A DNA stretch of 25,315 nt, from NCBI GenBank assembly GCA_026391115.1, contig JAPLER010000063.1, positions 1-25,315 on the forward strand, given 5' to 3'. Origin of the DNA: Bacteroidota bacterium (GTDB taxonomy: Bacteria; Bacteroidota; Bacteroidia; Chitinophagales; Chitinophagaceae). Below are positions 7,080 to 16,414 of the stretch, piece by piece. Made by a program: the position numbers and the translations under genes. The first letter of the stretch is position 1, and every line of letters begins with the position of its first letter. The notes under the pieces were generated by a model. It was not told where the DNA came from, searched no databases, and saw only the letters and a program-made list of their open reading frames with translations.

Positions 7080-9530
7080 ATGAGAAAAACATTTACTACG
7101 CTAATGTGTATGCTTTTTTTAACAGCATTTACACAAGCACAAGTTATTTCGGGAACTATTAATGATGATGCTAGTAAACCTATTACAGGTGCATCAGTTA
7201 CACTGCACAAATCCAAAGACTCTTCTGTTGTAAAAATTGCTGTAACAAATAATACTGGTGTTTACACTTTTAATGCAACTAGTGGAAAGTACTTTATAGC
7301 CATTACTTGTGTTGGTTTTGCAAAAAAAACCTCAGCAAGTTTTGAAGTGGATAACAATGGTTACACCGTGCCAAGCATTGCTTTAACAAAAGCTAATAAA
7401 AGTTTAGGAGAGGTAACAGTAAGCAGTAAAAAACCAATGATTGAGGTTAGAGCAGATAAAACCATTTTTAATGTTGAGTCTAGCATTAATGCTGTTGGTT
7501 CAGATGCATTTGAATTGTTAAGAAAATCTCCTGGAGTGATGATTGATAAAGATGATAATGTAAGCTTAGCTGGTAAAAATGGTGTGCAGGTCTATATTGA
7601 TGGTCGTCCTTCTCCATTGGCTGGTAAAGATTTGGCAGATTATTTACGCACTATTCAAAGCAGTAATATAGAAGCTATTGAGTTAATTACAAACCCAAGT
7701 GCCAAGTATGATGCAGCTGGTAATGCAGGTATTGTAAACATTCGTTTAAAGAAGAATAAATCTTTTGGTACAAATGGTAGTGTAAATGCTGGCTATGCTA
7801 TTGGCACTTATCCTAAATACAATGCAGGCGTTAATTTAAATAATCGAAATAAAAAAGTAAACTTATTTGGAAACTACAATTACAACAACAGTAAAAATGC
7901 CAACAGTTTATCTATTTACAGAGAGTTATTAGATACAAGTTTTGATCAAAATGGCAATATGGATAATAAAAGCGAATCGCATACATTTAAAACTGGATTT
8001 GACTTTTATGCAAATAAGAAAAATACTTTTGGAATTATTGTAGATGGTAATTTTTCTAATAATAGTATAGCTAATTTAGGCACAACACCTGTAGCTTATC
8101 TGCCAACAAAAACACCTATTAGAAGTTTAGTTGCAGATAATTCATCTGCAATGAAAAATAATAATATCAACATTAATGGTAACTATAAATATGTTGATAC
8201 TAGTGGGCACGAAGTAAATTTTGATGCTAACTATGGACATTTTGACAATAACAACAATCAATTACAACCAAACTATTACTTTAATAATTTGGGTACACGT
8301 TACGACTCTACTATTTATAGAATGTTAAGCCCTAGTATTATTGATATTATCAATGGCAAAATAGATTATGAACAAAGATTGGCTGGTGGCAAATTAGAAA
8401 CTGGTATAAAAATATCTAATGTAAAAACCACCAACGATTTTCAACGTTATAACGTAAGTTATATTGCTAATGATATTAAATCAATTGATAATTTACGTAG
8501 CAACAAATTTGTTTATACAGAGCAGATTAATGCAGCATATGTAAACTTTAATAAGCAATTAAAAGGTGTAATGTTTCAGATTGGATTAAGAGTTGAAAAC
8601 AGCAATGTAACTGGTGTTTCATCTGGTAAAAAAGATGCTGCTGGAACAATACCTTTTGATTCAACAATTGAAAGAAAATACACAGACTTATTTCCTAGTG
8701 CTAGTTTAACGTTTAACAAAAACCCAATGAACCAATGGAGTTTAAGCTATAGCAGAAGAATTGATAGACCAGCTTATCAAAACTTAAATCCATTTGAGTT
8801 TAAGTTAGATGACTATACTTATCAAAAAGGAAATACAGCTTTAACACCACAATACACCAATACATTTAGTATCTCAAACACATATCATTATATGCTTACA
8901 ACCACATTAAGTTATAGCCATATTAAAGATATGTTTGCACAAATAATTGATACTACAGAAAAGTCAAAAAGTTTTATGACTTATAAAAACTTGGCTACTC
9001 AAGACATTATTAATTTAAGTATTGGTTATCCTATTCAAAAAGGAATTTATAGTGCTTACTTTAGTTTAAATGGTTATTACTCTAAATACAAAGCAGATTT
9101 AGGACCTGATAGAAAAGTAGATTTAGAAGTAACTGCAGCCAATTTTTATATGCAACACAGTTTTAATGTTGGCAAAGGATATAAAGCAGAATTAAGTAGT
9201 TGGTTTAGTACTCCATCTATACAAGAAGGAACATTTAGAAGTAAAGCAATGGGCTTTGTAGATATTGGTTTAAGCAAATCAATTTTACAAGACAAAGGAA
9301 CAATTAAACTTTCAGTAAGTGATATTTTTAAAACAATGAGATGGCAAGGTAGTAGTGATTTTGTGGGCCAAAAACTTACTGGAATGTTTAGATGGGAAAG
9401 TCAACAGTTTAAGTTAAATTTTAGCTATCGTTTTGGTAAAAACACAGTTAAAGCTGCACGTCAAAGAGAAACAGGCGTAGAGGATGAAAGCAAGCGTGTT
9501 AAAGCTGGTGGCGGTGGATTTGGAGGCTAA
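7080..9530 (+). CDS. TonB-dependent-receptor-like outer-membrane barrel protein
   Basis: This 816-residue protein has a signal peptide (residues 1-20, ending TQA before Q21) and a carboxypeptidase-regulatory-like domain at about 22-103 (ISGTINDDASKPITGASVTL). A plug-like domain follows at about 115-225 (DAFELLRKSPGVMIDKDDNV, QVYIDGRPSPL, NPSAKYDAAGNAGIVNI), then a long barrel rich in Asn and Tyr (about 230-785). The architecture is that of the OMP_b-brl_3 group of TonB-dependent receptors common in Bacteroidota, which is shorter than SusC. After the last strand (KLNFSYRFG) comes a charged tail of about 30 residues ending GGGGFGG, so the protein does not end in an aromatic residue at the barrel edge. 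No SusD partner or regulator adjoins, so the substrate is unknown. A shared terminator follows. Confidence 0.88.
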   Translation: MRKTFTTLMCMLFLTAFTQAQVISGTINDDASKPITGASVTLHKSKDSSVVKIAVTNNTGVYTFNATSGKYFIAITCVGFAKKTSASFEVDNNGYTVPSIALTKANKSLGEVTVSSKKPMIEVRADKTIFNVESSINAVGSDAFELLRKSPGVMIDKDDNVSLAGKNGVQVYIDGRPSPLAGKDLADYLRTIQSSNIEAIELITNPSAKYDAAGNAGIVNIRLKKNKSFGTNGSVNAGYAIGTYPKYNAGVNLNNRNKKVNLFGNYNYNNSKNANSLSIYRELLDTSFDQNGNMDNKSESHTFKTGFDFYANKKNTFGIIVDGNFSNNSIANLGTTPVAYLPTKTPIRSLVADNSSAMKNNNININGNYKYVDTSGHEVNFDANYGHFDNNNNQLQPNYYFNNLGTRYDSTIYRMLSPSIIDIINGKIDYEQRLAGGKLETGIKISNVKTTNDFQRYNVSYIANDIKSIDNLRSNKFVYTEQINAAYVNFNKQLKGVMFQIGLRVENSNVTGVSSGKKDAAGTIPFDSTIERKYTDLFPSASLTFNKNPMNQWSLSYSRRIDRPAYQNLNPFEFKLDDYTYQKGNTALTPQYTNTFSISNTYHYMLTTTLSYSHIKDMFAQIIDTTEKSKSFMTYKNLATQDIINLSIGYPIQKGIYSAYFSLNGYYSKYKADLGPDRKVDLEVTAANFYMQHSFNVGKGYKAELSSWFSTPSIQEGTFRSKAMGFVDIGLSKSILQDKGTIKLSVSDIFKTMRWQGSSDFVGQKLTGMFRWESQQFKLNFSYRFGKNTVKAARQRETGVEDESKRVKAGGGGFGG

Positions 9531-9555
9531 AATATTAGCTTGGAATAAAAAAACA

Positions 9556-9583
9556 AAAGGCTACTTCATAAGAGGTAGCCTTT
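9556..9583. terminator. Bidirectional terminator between the barrel gene and the T9SS protein gene
   Basis: A perfect nine-base stem AAAGGCTAC/GTAGCCTTT (9556-9564 with 9575-9583) has a ten-base loop. On the minus strand it is followed by TTGTTTTTTTA, a good T-tract for ending the 9610-13893 gene. On the plus strand the downstream tract GTTATATT is weaker. It lies between the two convergent stop codons. Confidence 0.85.
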
Positions 9584-9609
9584 GTTATATTAACACCCTC
9601 AAGTTAATA

Positions 9610-12600
9610 TTATTCTACTATAATTTTTTGAGTTTGATTGGTATTGCTAGTAACAATATTTATCAAATACATTCCTTTAGCAAGGCTTGATACATCAATT
9701 CTATTATTATCAATACTTAAAGTTTGCTGTAATACTGTTTTTCCAATTAAATCTGTAATAATAATTTTACCATCAGTATGTATTGAATTTGATTTAATAT
9801 TAATAATGTTTTTTGCAGGATTAGGATACACAATAAAATTGCTTGAATTTATTTCATTTGTTTGTGATATTCCTCTTGACAAGCACATCACAACATTTTT
9901 TGTAATATCTCTGCTACTACTGCAACCATTACTACCTCTTACAGTGTAGCTTATTGTTGCAGTACCAATTGCTACTGTACTTGTAATACCAGTTGATGGA
10001 TTGATATTAATGACAGCACTGTTAGAACTACTCCAAGCTCCACCTGATGGTGTACCTCGAAGTCCAAAAGTTCTACCAAGTCTTAAATCTGCACCACATT
10101 GTGGGCTAACTGTTCCTGAAGTATAAGCAATAAATGGTAATGGTGGAATTGCATTTACTGTAACATTTTTGCCAACATCAGTACTACAACCAAAAGCATT
10201 TGAAACAGTATATCTAATTGTTGCAACACCAGCACTAGTGCCAGTTACAACGCCACTTGCATTAACTGTTGCTCTACCTGCAATACTACTCCAAACACCA
10301 CCTGTTGTAGTGTTTGCTAAAGTTATTGATGAACCAATACAAACACTTGCTGCTCCTGTTATTGGTGTAATGCCTGTTACTGCTGCAACAACCAAATTTA
10401 TAGAAGTGCTACTAATACAACCAAAACTATTGGTATAGCTATAAGTAATATTTGTTAAACCATTTGCAACAGCAGTAACAATGCCTGTACTACTATTAAT
10501 TGTGGCAACAGAGGGGTTGCTACTACTCCAAACTCCACCTGTTATTGTATTACTTAACCTTGTGGTAGCACCAATGCTGCAAAGTGTTGTATTACCTGTT
10601 ATTGCTGATAATGTTGTTGCGTTGCCAACAACAACATTAATTGTATTGCTTCTTGTAGTATTAGTTGTTTGGCAACTGTTATTAGCTGTCATTATACAAT
10701 AGATACTATGTAAACCAACACTTAAAGATGATGTATTAAAAATATTAGCAGCCATTGCACCCTGGGCAACTCCATCTATATAAAAGTTATACATTGGTGC
10801 AGAACCTCCATTGGTTGAAGTTGCGGTAATTGTTAATGGCGAGCCAAAACAAATAGAACTTATTGAAGATGTAATACTAACTGCTGGTGTAACTCTTGTA
10901 ACAAAACTTACAGTAATAGTATGCGATGCAGCAACACCACTAAATGTATAAGTTCCTACAGCACCAACGCTTGTGCCATCTATAATTACATCATTTATAC
11001 AATAACCTGTGTTGGCAGTTATTGTATATGTTAAGCTACTACCACTTGTTGCTGTTGTTATGCCTGCTGGTGTAATACTGCCTCCTGTACTAGCTGATGC
11101 GGTAATAGTGTATGAAGTAATGATTTTTTCATATGCACCCATATCAATAACACTAGCAATTGGTCTTGCTGTACCAACTATATCAATTGCAGTTATTGAT
11201 ATTGCATTATCGCCAGTATTAACACATGGGCTTGCGTTTTGTAGTTGCAACCCATCGTCGGCTGTTGCCCAAACATTATCTACACCATCTAAGTCTGCAA
11301 CATTTACAAATAAAGGATTGGTATCAATATTGCCACCACCATCTGTTCCAAAGTTTGTAACATTCCAAGATGCACCGCTTGCACCACAGCCTTGCACATT
11401 GCAATTTTTAAAATATTGGTTTGCACTTACTGTTGAACCTGAAACTCTATTTGTAATGCTTGTAGAATCAATTATACAATTAAAATATAATACATTATTT
11501 TCTGAGGTAGGTATTCTAACAGTAAATAAACCAGACAACCCATATCTATTTTTATTTTTATAGAATGTACAATTTCGACTATATGGGTTTACTACACTAC
11601 TATCTCTTGCTTCAAAATAGGCTCCAGCACCACTTTCAAAACAATTATTTTTTGCAAAAACACAGTTTACAAATTCGGCATTTAGTATAGAACGGTCATT
11701 TGAAATAGTCATAAATCCACCACCATATTGTGCATTATTATTGGCAAATACTGTTTCTGAAAAAATAGGATGAGTAATATTTCTACCAGCAGTTTGCATA
11801 AAAACACCAGCACCATAAAGGGCTATATTATTTTGAAAAACACAACCAGTTACCATTGGATTACTAATGCCACTTATAGCAATATTCGAATAAATTGCTC
11901 CTCCGTATTCTGTTGCAGCATTGCCATTATCAGTAAATAAGCATTTATTAATTACAGGTAAATTATTACCACCATTGCTAACTAAACTTGCCATAGCACA
12001 ACCATTAAATCCATAGTTTGTAGAAAATTTGCAATTTGTTATGCTTGGCTCATTAGTTGCTAAATCACCATCAACAACTTGACAAATTCCACCCCCAAAT
12101 CTATCGTGATAAAAACTATAACTTAATACTGAACTATTTGCATTTCCATTGGTAATTGTAAATCCATCTAAAATGGTTGAAGCAGATACATTTTTAAACA
12201 TTACCACATGATAACAATTATCAGAGTTGTCAAAAGGCACACCAATATCACCACTTAAAACACTATTAATTAATGAAGATGACCTTTCTGTCAATACTGT
12301 TTCAGTGCCAATAAATCCTCCATAAACAGCAACGCCACTTGGAATGTTAAAAGTTTTTCTTCTATCATCTCCAGTAGTGTCATTTCCTGTTTTTACACTG
12401 TATTGTTGGCTTGGATGATAATTACCTTGTTTAACCCAAATTTCTCTGGTACAACCACTTGTTCTTGCAGTAGTTAATGCTGTTTCTAAATTATTCATTG
12501 CAGTTGCCCAACTGCTACCACTACCACCACTCGTGGCACTTGCATCTACATATAATCGAGTGAATGTAGGTGTGCTTGTACTTTCATAAGCACCCATATC

Positions 12601-13893
12601 AACTCCTGCACCTTGAGGGCGAATAAGGGCAGAGATATCTAATGCCATTACTAAGCCACTATTTGTACCTGCATCAATTGCGGGTGAACAAGCACTTAAT
12701 CGCAATCCATCATCAGCAGAAATCCACCTTCCATCTGCACCAACTGGGTTGCTTCTATTAATAAATAAAGGATCACCAGTTATATTACTTGAATAGGCAG
12801 AATATGTTTGTAGTAAAGAGAATCTGACATTGGGTTCTATTACATTCCAAGTTAAACCAGCATCACTTCCTGCTGGATGTGTAATGGCATTACCAGTATT
12901 TCCCCAAATAATACAATTTCTGATTACCATATTGCTACTATCTTCATTATATATTCCGCCTCCCCATAATAGTGCAGTATTGTTGTAAATGGTAGTATTG
13001 GTAATAGTCATATTGCTGTATTGGGTATAAATAGCACCTCCAGCACCTAAAGAATTATTATTATAAAAAACACAATTATTTACGGTTGGAAAAGAAGGAT
13101 TCGAAGGATGTGCATAGTTGTATAATCCAGCACCACCAAAAGTTGAGGTAAGAATACGATTATTTGTAAATACACAATTGGTAAATACTTCATCACTTCG
13201 TCCTTGAGCCACAACACCACCACCAGCAAAAGTTGCTTGGTTGTTTGTAATAACACAGTTGTTTATATTGGGCGAAGCAAAATTTAAAAACATTCCTGCA
13301 CCAGAATGACTTGGTAATATATGACCGCTTGGTGTATGGGTTGTAATTAGGTTAGCATTTGCATTGCCATCTCTAATAGTAAAGCCATCAAGTATTGCTG
13401 TGCCATTAATATAATCTCCTAGCACAATATGGTAACAGTTATCGCTTGTATCGCCAACAACACCAATATCACCACTTAAAATGGTTGGGTTGGCTGCAAA
13501 ATTTCGTAGCCCGAAATTTCCCTCTGTACCAGAAGTAGCAACAAATCCACCAAATATTTGCACATTGTTTCGTAGTGTAAAAGAATAATCTCTAGTGCTG
13601 CTGCCATCTGTTGTGCCAATGGGGTAAGCACTTGGTTTATAAGTACCTTGTGCAACCCAAATTTGTCGTCCTGGTGTTGCGATTTCAATGGCTGTTTGTA
13701 AAGATGGGTAAGCATTTGCCCAACTGCTGCCATCATTTAAACCTGTGGCTGCCTGATTTACATAAATGGGTTGAGATTTTACTGTTTTCGCAAATAAAAA
13801 AATAAATAGAAATAATAGTATTACAGGAAAAATAAAGTTAATTTTTCTTGCCCTTTCCTGTTGTTCTAATTGATTTTGGTGTAGCTGTGACAT
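9610..13893 (-). CDS. Giant secreted beta-helix protein with Ig-like repeats and T9SS type A sorting domain
   Basis: This 1427-residue protein is probably a cell-surface adhesin or matrix protein. A long n-region (1-18) precedes a hydrophobic signal segment (19-36) with likely cleavage near 40. Two related right-handed beta-helix modules follow, about 44-437 and 446-920. Each starts with YV(N/D)-A-GSSWA, contains SGDIGV-D-SDNCYH then ILDGFTI, and ends DGL-L followed by DMGAYE. Next comes an InlB-type repeat (about 922-1000), then four Ig/BIG2-like modules (about 1002-1338), each with one early and one late Cys and a GG-WSS motif in the last three. The tail (about 1350-1427) is a T9SS type A domain: FIVYPNPAKNIINIKS, a GKTVLQQ strand, then GMYLINI and a terminal KIIVE. 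It would cross the outer membrane by T9SS and be anchored or released. It is monocistronic with its own terminator. The ligand is unknown. Confidence 0.9.
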   Translation of the reverse strand: MSQLHQNQLEQQERARKINFIFPVILLFLFIFLFAKTVKSQPIYVNQAATGLNDGSSWANAYPSLQTAIEIATPGRQIWVAQGTYKPSAYPIGTTDGSSTRDYSFTLRNNVQIFGGFVATSGTEGNFGLRNFAANPTILSGDIGVVGDTSDNCYHIVLGDYINGTAILDGFTIRDGNANANLITTHTPSGHILPSHSGAGMFLNFASPNINNCVITNNQATFAGGGVVAQGRSDEVFTNCVFTNNRILTSTFGGAGLYNYAHPSNPSFPTVNNCVFYNNNSLGAGGAIYTQYSNMTITNTTIYNNTALLWGGGIYNEDSSNMVIRNCIIWGNTGNAITHPAGSDAGLTWNVIEPNVRFSLLQTYSAYSSNITGDPLFINRSNPVGADGRWISADDGLRLSACSPAIDAGTNSGLVMALDISALIRPQGAGVDMGAYESTSTPTFTRLYVDASATSGGSGSSWATAMNNLETALTTARTSGCTREIWVKQGNYHPSQQYSVKTGNDTTGDDRRKTFNIPSGVAVYGGFIGTETVLTERSSSLINSVLSGDIGVPFDNSDNCYHVVMFKNVSASTILDGFTITNGNANSSVLSYSFYHDRFGGGICQVVDGDLATNEPSITNCKFSTNYGFNGCAMASLVSNGGNNLPVINKCLFTDNGNAATEYGGAIYSNIAISGISNPMVTGCVFQNNIALYGAGVFMQTAGRNITHPIFSETVFANNNAQYGGGFMTISNDRSILNAEFVNCVFAKNNCFESGAGAYFEARDSSVVNPYSRNCTFYKNKNRYGLSGLFTVRIPTSENNVLYFNCIIDSTSITNRVSGSTVSANQYFKNCNVQGCGASGASWNVTNFGTDGGGNIDTNPLFVNVADLDGVDNVWATADDGLQLQNASPCVNTGDNAISITAIDIVGTARPIASVIDMGAYEKIITSYTITASASTGGSITPAGITTATSGSSLTYTITANTGYCINDVIIDGTSVGAVGTYTFSGVAASHTITVSFVTRVTPAVSITSSISSICFGSPLTITATSTNGGSAPMYNFYIDGVAQGAMAANIFNTSSLSVGLHSIYCIMTANNSCQTTNTTRSNTINVVVGNATTLSAITGNTTLCSIGATTRLSNTITGGVWSSSNPSVATINSSTGIVTAVANGLTNITYSYTNSFGCISSTSINLVVAAVTGITPITGAASVCIGSSITLANTTTGGVWSSIAGRATVNASGVVTGTSAGVATIRYTVSNAFGCSTDVGKNVTVNAIPPLPFIAYTSGTVSPQCGADLRLGRTFGLRGTPSGGAWSSSNSAVININPSTGITSTVAIGTATISYTVRGSNGCSSSRDITKNVVMCLSRGISQTNEINSSNFIVYPNPAKNIINIKSNSIHTDGKIIITDLIGKTVLQQTLSIDNNRIDVSSLAKGMYLINIVTSNTNQTQKIIVE

Positions 13894-13984
13894 AAGAGTT
13901 AATTTTTATTGTTATAAATTTTAATAACAACACAAAAAGACTTTAAAAGATTTTAAAACAACTGTTCATTTTATTCAAAAATTA

Positions 13985-14015
13985 GGTTTCAAAGGCTATT
14001 TTATTTACTGAAACC
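13985..14015. repeat. Inverted repeat in the divergent intergenic region
   Basis: GGTTTCA (13985-13991) and TGAAACC (14009-14015) form a perfect seven-base inverted repeat with a 17-base gap. It lies between the divergent starts of the giant T9SS gene (13893) and the helical-protein gene (14046). The spacing could suit a dimeric regulator or a hairpin. No function is shown. Confidence 0.4.
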
Positions 14016-14045
14016 CTTATTTTTACTACGTTCTAACTCAATTAT

Positions 14046-15509
14046 ATGCAGTCACTTTTTTCACTCATTCATTCGCTTTCTCCTTCAGAAAAAAGATATT
14101 TTAAACTATTTGCACTAAGGCAAGTGCAAAGCAAAAACACCAACTATGCAAAAGTTTTTGATGCTATAAACGAACAAGATGCTTATGATGAAGATGCTTT
14201 ATTAAAGAAGTTTAAAAAAGAAACTTTTGCAAAGCAATTTGGCGTAGCCAAAAATTATTTATTCAGTATGATACTAAGTTGTATGCAGCAATACAACGAG
14301 GAAAATTTTATTGAATGGAAAATTAGAAATATGTTTTTGCAATGTAAAATACTTGCCAGTAAAGGGCTTGATGAAGAAGCAGCAAAAATGATTTACAAAA
14401 CAAAAGAGCTAGCTTGGCAATATGAATTTTATTATGTGCTTGGCGATATAATGACCTTAGAAAAATATTTATTTGGAAATTTTAGAATAGGCGAGCCAAC
14501 TATTGAAAACTATATGTCTATTGATAAGGAAGAGGCACACGCTTATGAAATATCCAATATTCATCAGCAAATTGGCAATGTTTGGCACTACTTAACCTTG
14601 CTTGAATTAGAGATTGGAATATTGCCACAAAGTGTAATAAAACAGCGTGCAGATATTTATGTGAATGCCTTGTATATGAAGCAAGAACCTCCAGTTTCGT
14701 TTAATGCCAAGTATAGATTTTATGCTACTTGGAGCTTGTATTATAATTTAATTAACGATCAACAACGTAACTATGAATGCTGCAAAAAAGGAGTGTTAAT
14801 TAGAGAAGAACAAATACAACAACAGCCTTTATTAAACCTTGACCCTCTTGCACCTTATTATAATTTTTTGATTAGTTGTGAAAAAGCAAATCGTTGGGAT
14901 GAATTTGAATTTTACTTACAAAAAATCTATGATTACAATGCACCAACTATTGAAATAAATATTAGAAGAATGCACAACTATTGTTGGTGTGGTTTGATGT
15001 ATTATTTATATCAAAAACAATATGAGCAAGCATATAAAATTGTTGAAGAATACAAAACTTTTTTTATTGATAAAAAGGTAAACTTTAGAAAAGACTTTAA
15101 AATATATATAGAAACTTGCTGTGGCTTGATTTGCTTATTTTTAAAAAAATATAAAGAAACATATAATTGGTGGAACGATATTTTAAATAAACCGATTAAC
15201 CAAGTTGAGCTACGCTCACAAGCTAGTGTACGCTTGTATTTGATAATGTTACATTATGAAGAAGGTAACTTTGAAACTATTGAATATGTAAGAAAACAAG
15301 CAAAAAAATACTTGGAACAAATAAGCCTGTATCACGAGCCAGAAAAACTTTTTTTGAAACTAATAAATGAAATAACCAATACAATGGAAAAAAAAGAAAA
15401 GAAAGAAAAATTGAATTTTTTATACCAACAATTATCGCAATTGCAATTATCAATTAGTGGCAATGCTGTTAATAAATTTATTATTGATTGGGTAGCCGAA
15501 AAAAAATAG
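14046..15509 (+). CDS. Conserved Bacteroidota helical-repeat protein of unknown function
   Basis: The 487-residue product has no signal peptide, no clear membrane segment and no catalytic motif that I recognise. It opens with FSLIHSLSPSEKRYFKLFAL, then YAKVFDAINEQDAYDEDALLK and VAKNYLFSMIL, a start I recall from an uncharacterized family restricted to Bacteroidota. The rest is alternating amphipathic helices rich in Tyr, Trp, Lys and Glu (for example WDEFEFYLQKIYDYN and YEQAYKIVEEYKTFF), which suggests a TPR-like solenoid working as a cytoplasmic scaffold. It is transcribed away from the giant T9SS gene, 152 bases apart, and has its own strong terminator. No function is proposed. Confidence 0.75.
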   Translation: MQSLFSLIHSLSPSEKRYFKLFALRQVQSKNTNYAKVFDAINEQDAYDEDALLKKFKKETFAKQFGVAKNYLFSMILSCMQQYNEENFIEWKIRNMFLQCKILASKGLDEEAAKMIYKTKELAWQYEFYYVLGDIMTLEKYLFGNFRIGEPTIENYMSIDKEEAHAYEISNIHQQIGNVWHYLTLLELEIGILPQSVIKQRADIYVNALYMKQEPPVSFNAKYRFYATWSLYYNLINDQQRNYECCKKGVLIREEQIQQQPLLNLDPLAPYYNFLISCEKANRWDEFEFYLQKIYDYNAPTIEINIRRMHNYCWCGLMYYLYQKQYEQAYKIVEEYKTFFIDKKVNFRKDFKIYIETCCGLICLFLKKYKETYNWWNDILNKPINQVELRSQASVRLYLIMLHYEEGNFETIEYVRKQAKKYLEQISLYHEPEKLFLKLINEITNTMEKKEKKEKLNFLYQQLSQLQLSISGNAVNKFIIDWVAEKK

Positions 15510-15530
15510 ACGCACAATTTTTGCGTCTAT
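15506..15530. terminator. Bidirectional terminator between the helical-protein gene and hemD
   Basis: A perfect nine-base stem ATAGACGCA/TGCGTCTAT (15506-15514 with 15522-15530) has a seven-base loop. It is flanked by A6 on the left and TTTTA on the right, so each strand gets a T-tract. It starts within the last codons of the plus-strand gene and lies 25 bases beyond the hemD stop, serving both convergent units. Confidence 0.9.
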
Positions 15531-15555
15531 TTTAGCATTGTTTTTATTGTAAAAA

Positions 15556-16395
15556 TCATTTATTTATGTCGCATAAATATTTATCTAAAGCAGTTAATAA
15601 ACTTGGGCTTAATGGTGCTGGAGCTTTAATGCTTACAATTAAACCAGCTTCTTCAATTGCTTTGGCTGTATTGCTTCCAAATGAGCCAACTAAAGTGCCG
15701 TTTTGTTTAAATGCCGGATAATTATCTAACAAACTTTTTACACCACTTGGTGTAAATAAACATATAACATCAAATGCTTTTAGAGATGGAATGGATTCTT
15801 TTATATTGTTACTTACAGTGCGATACATATAACCTAAATTAAACTCACACTTATTTGTTTTAAGCCAACCTACAATTTCATTGTCTTGTTGATTTTCACT
15901 GCATACATAAAGAATTTTTTCATTTTCCTTATGCTTATTAATTACATCAAACATACTTTTATTACTACCATCTGCACCATAAAAAACTTTACGTTTTCTA
16001 TATAAAATAAACTTTTGAAGGTATAGTGCAATGGCTTCTGTAGTACAAAAATATTTTGTGTCTTGATTGATATTCAACTTGGCTTCTTCGGCAAGTCTAA
16101 AAAAATGCTCAATTGCATTTTTACTTGTAAAAATTACACTTGTGTGAGAAACTACATCAATCTTTTGTTTACGAAATTCTTTGGCAGCAATTGGTTCTAG
16201 TTGAATGAATGGAGTAAAATGTAGTTCAACACCATACTTTCTTTCTAACTCAAAGTATGGAGATTTCTCACTTTCTGGTCGTGGTTGAGAAATCAAAATC
16301 TTTTTAATTTTGATTGATGTTACTTTGGTTTCGGTTTTTTGGTTTAATGAAGTTGCCTTTTTTTTCACACTAACTTTAGACACGCTTTTTGCCAT
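15556..16395 (-). CDS. hemD: Uroporphyrinogen-III synthase
   Basis: HemD cyclizes and inverts ring D of hydroxymethylbilane to make uroporphyrinogen III, the common precursor of heme, siroheme and corrins. The 279-residue product fits the Bacteroidota form: ILISQPRPESEKSPYFELE at 33-51, FIQLEPIAAKEFRKQKID at 63-80, then HTSVIFTSKNAIEHFF (84-99). MYRTVSN is at 190-196, and FTPSGVKSLL and GSFGSNTAKAIEEAGL lie in the second lobe. Overall identity is low in this family, as usual. Residues 1-32 form a Lys/Ser/Thr-rich basic extension absent from the typical start (which begins near the ILISQP strand); no later Met in frame would keep the domain. It follows DUF4271 by 19 bases on the same strand and ends the unit at a terminator. 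Confidence 0.88.
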   Translation of the reverse strand: MAKSVSKVSVKKKATSLNQKTETKVTSIKIKKILISQPRPESEKSPYFELERKYGVELHFTPFIQLEPIAAKEFRKQKIDVVSHTSVIFTSKNAIEHFFRLAEEAKLNINQDTKYFCTTEAIALYLQKFILYRKRKVFYGADGSNKSMFDVINKHKENEKILYVCSENQQDNEIVGWLKTNKCEFNLGYMYRTVSNNIKESIPSLKAFDVICLFTPSGVKSLLDNYPAFKQNGTLVGSFGSNTAKAIEEAGLIVSIKAPAPLSPSLLTALDKYLCDINK

Positions 16396-16414
16396 ACTTT
16401 ACTTTATCTTATAA

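Noticed and set aside
10169..11563. Several long plus-strand frames (up to 184 codons) across the giant T9SS gene
   Set aside because: They are low-complexity, Val/Leu/Pro-rich shadows of Thr/Asn/Gly/Ala-rich repeat codons on the other strand, with no domain resemblance.
10000..13800. CRISPR-like or tandem DNA repeats inside the giant gene
   Set aside because: Repetition is at the protein-module level with diverged DNA; there are no regularly spaced identical repeats.
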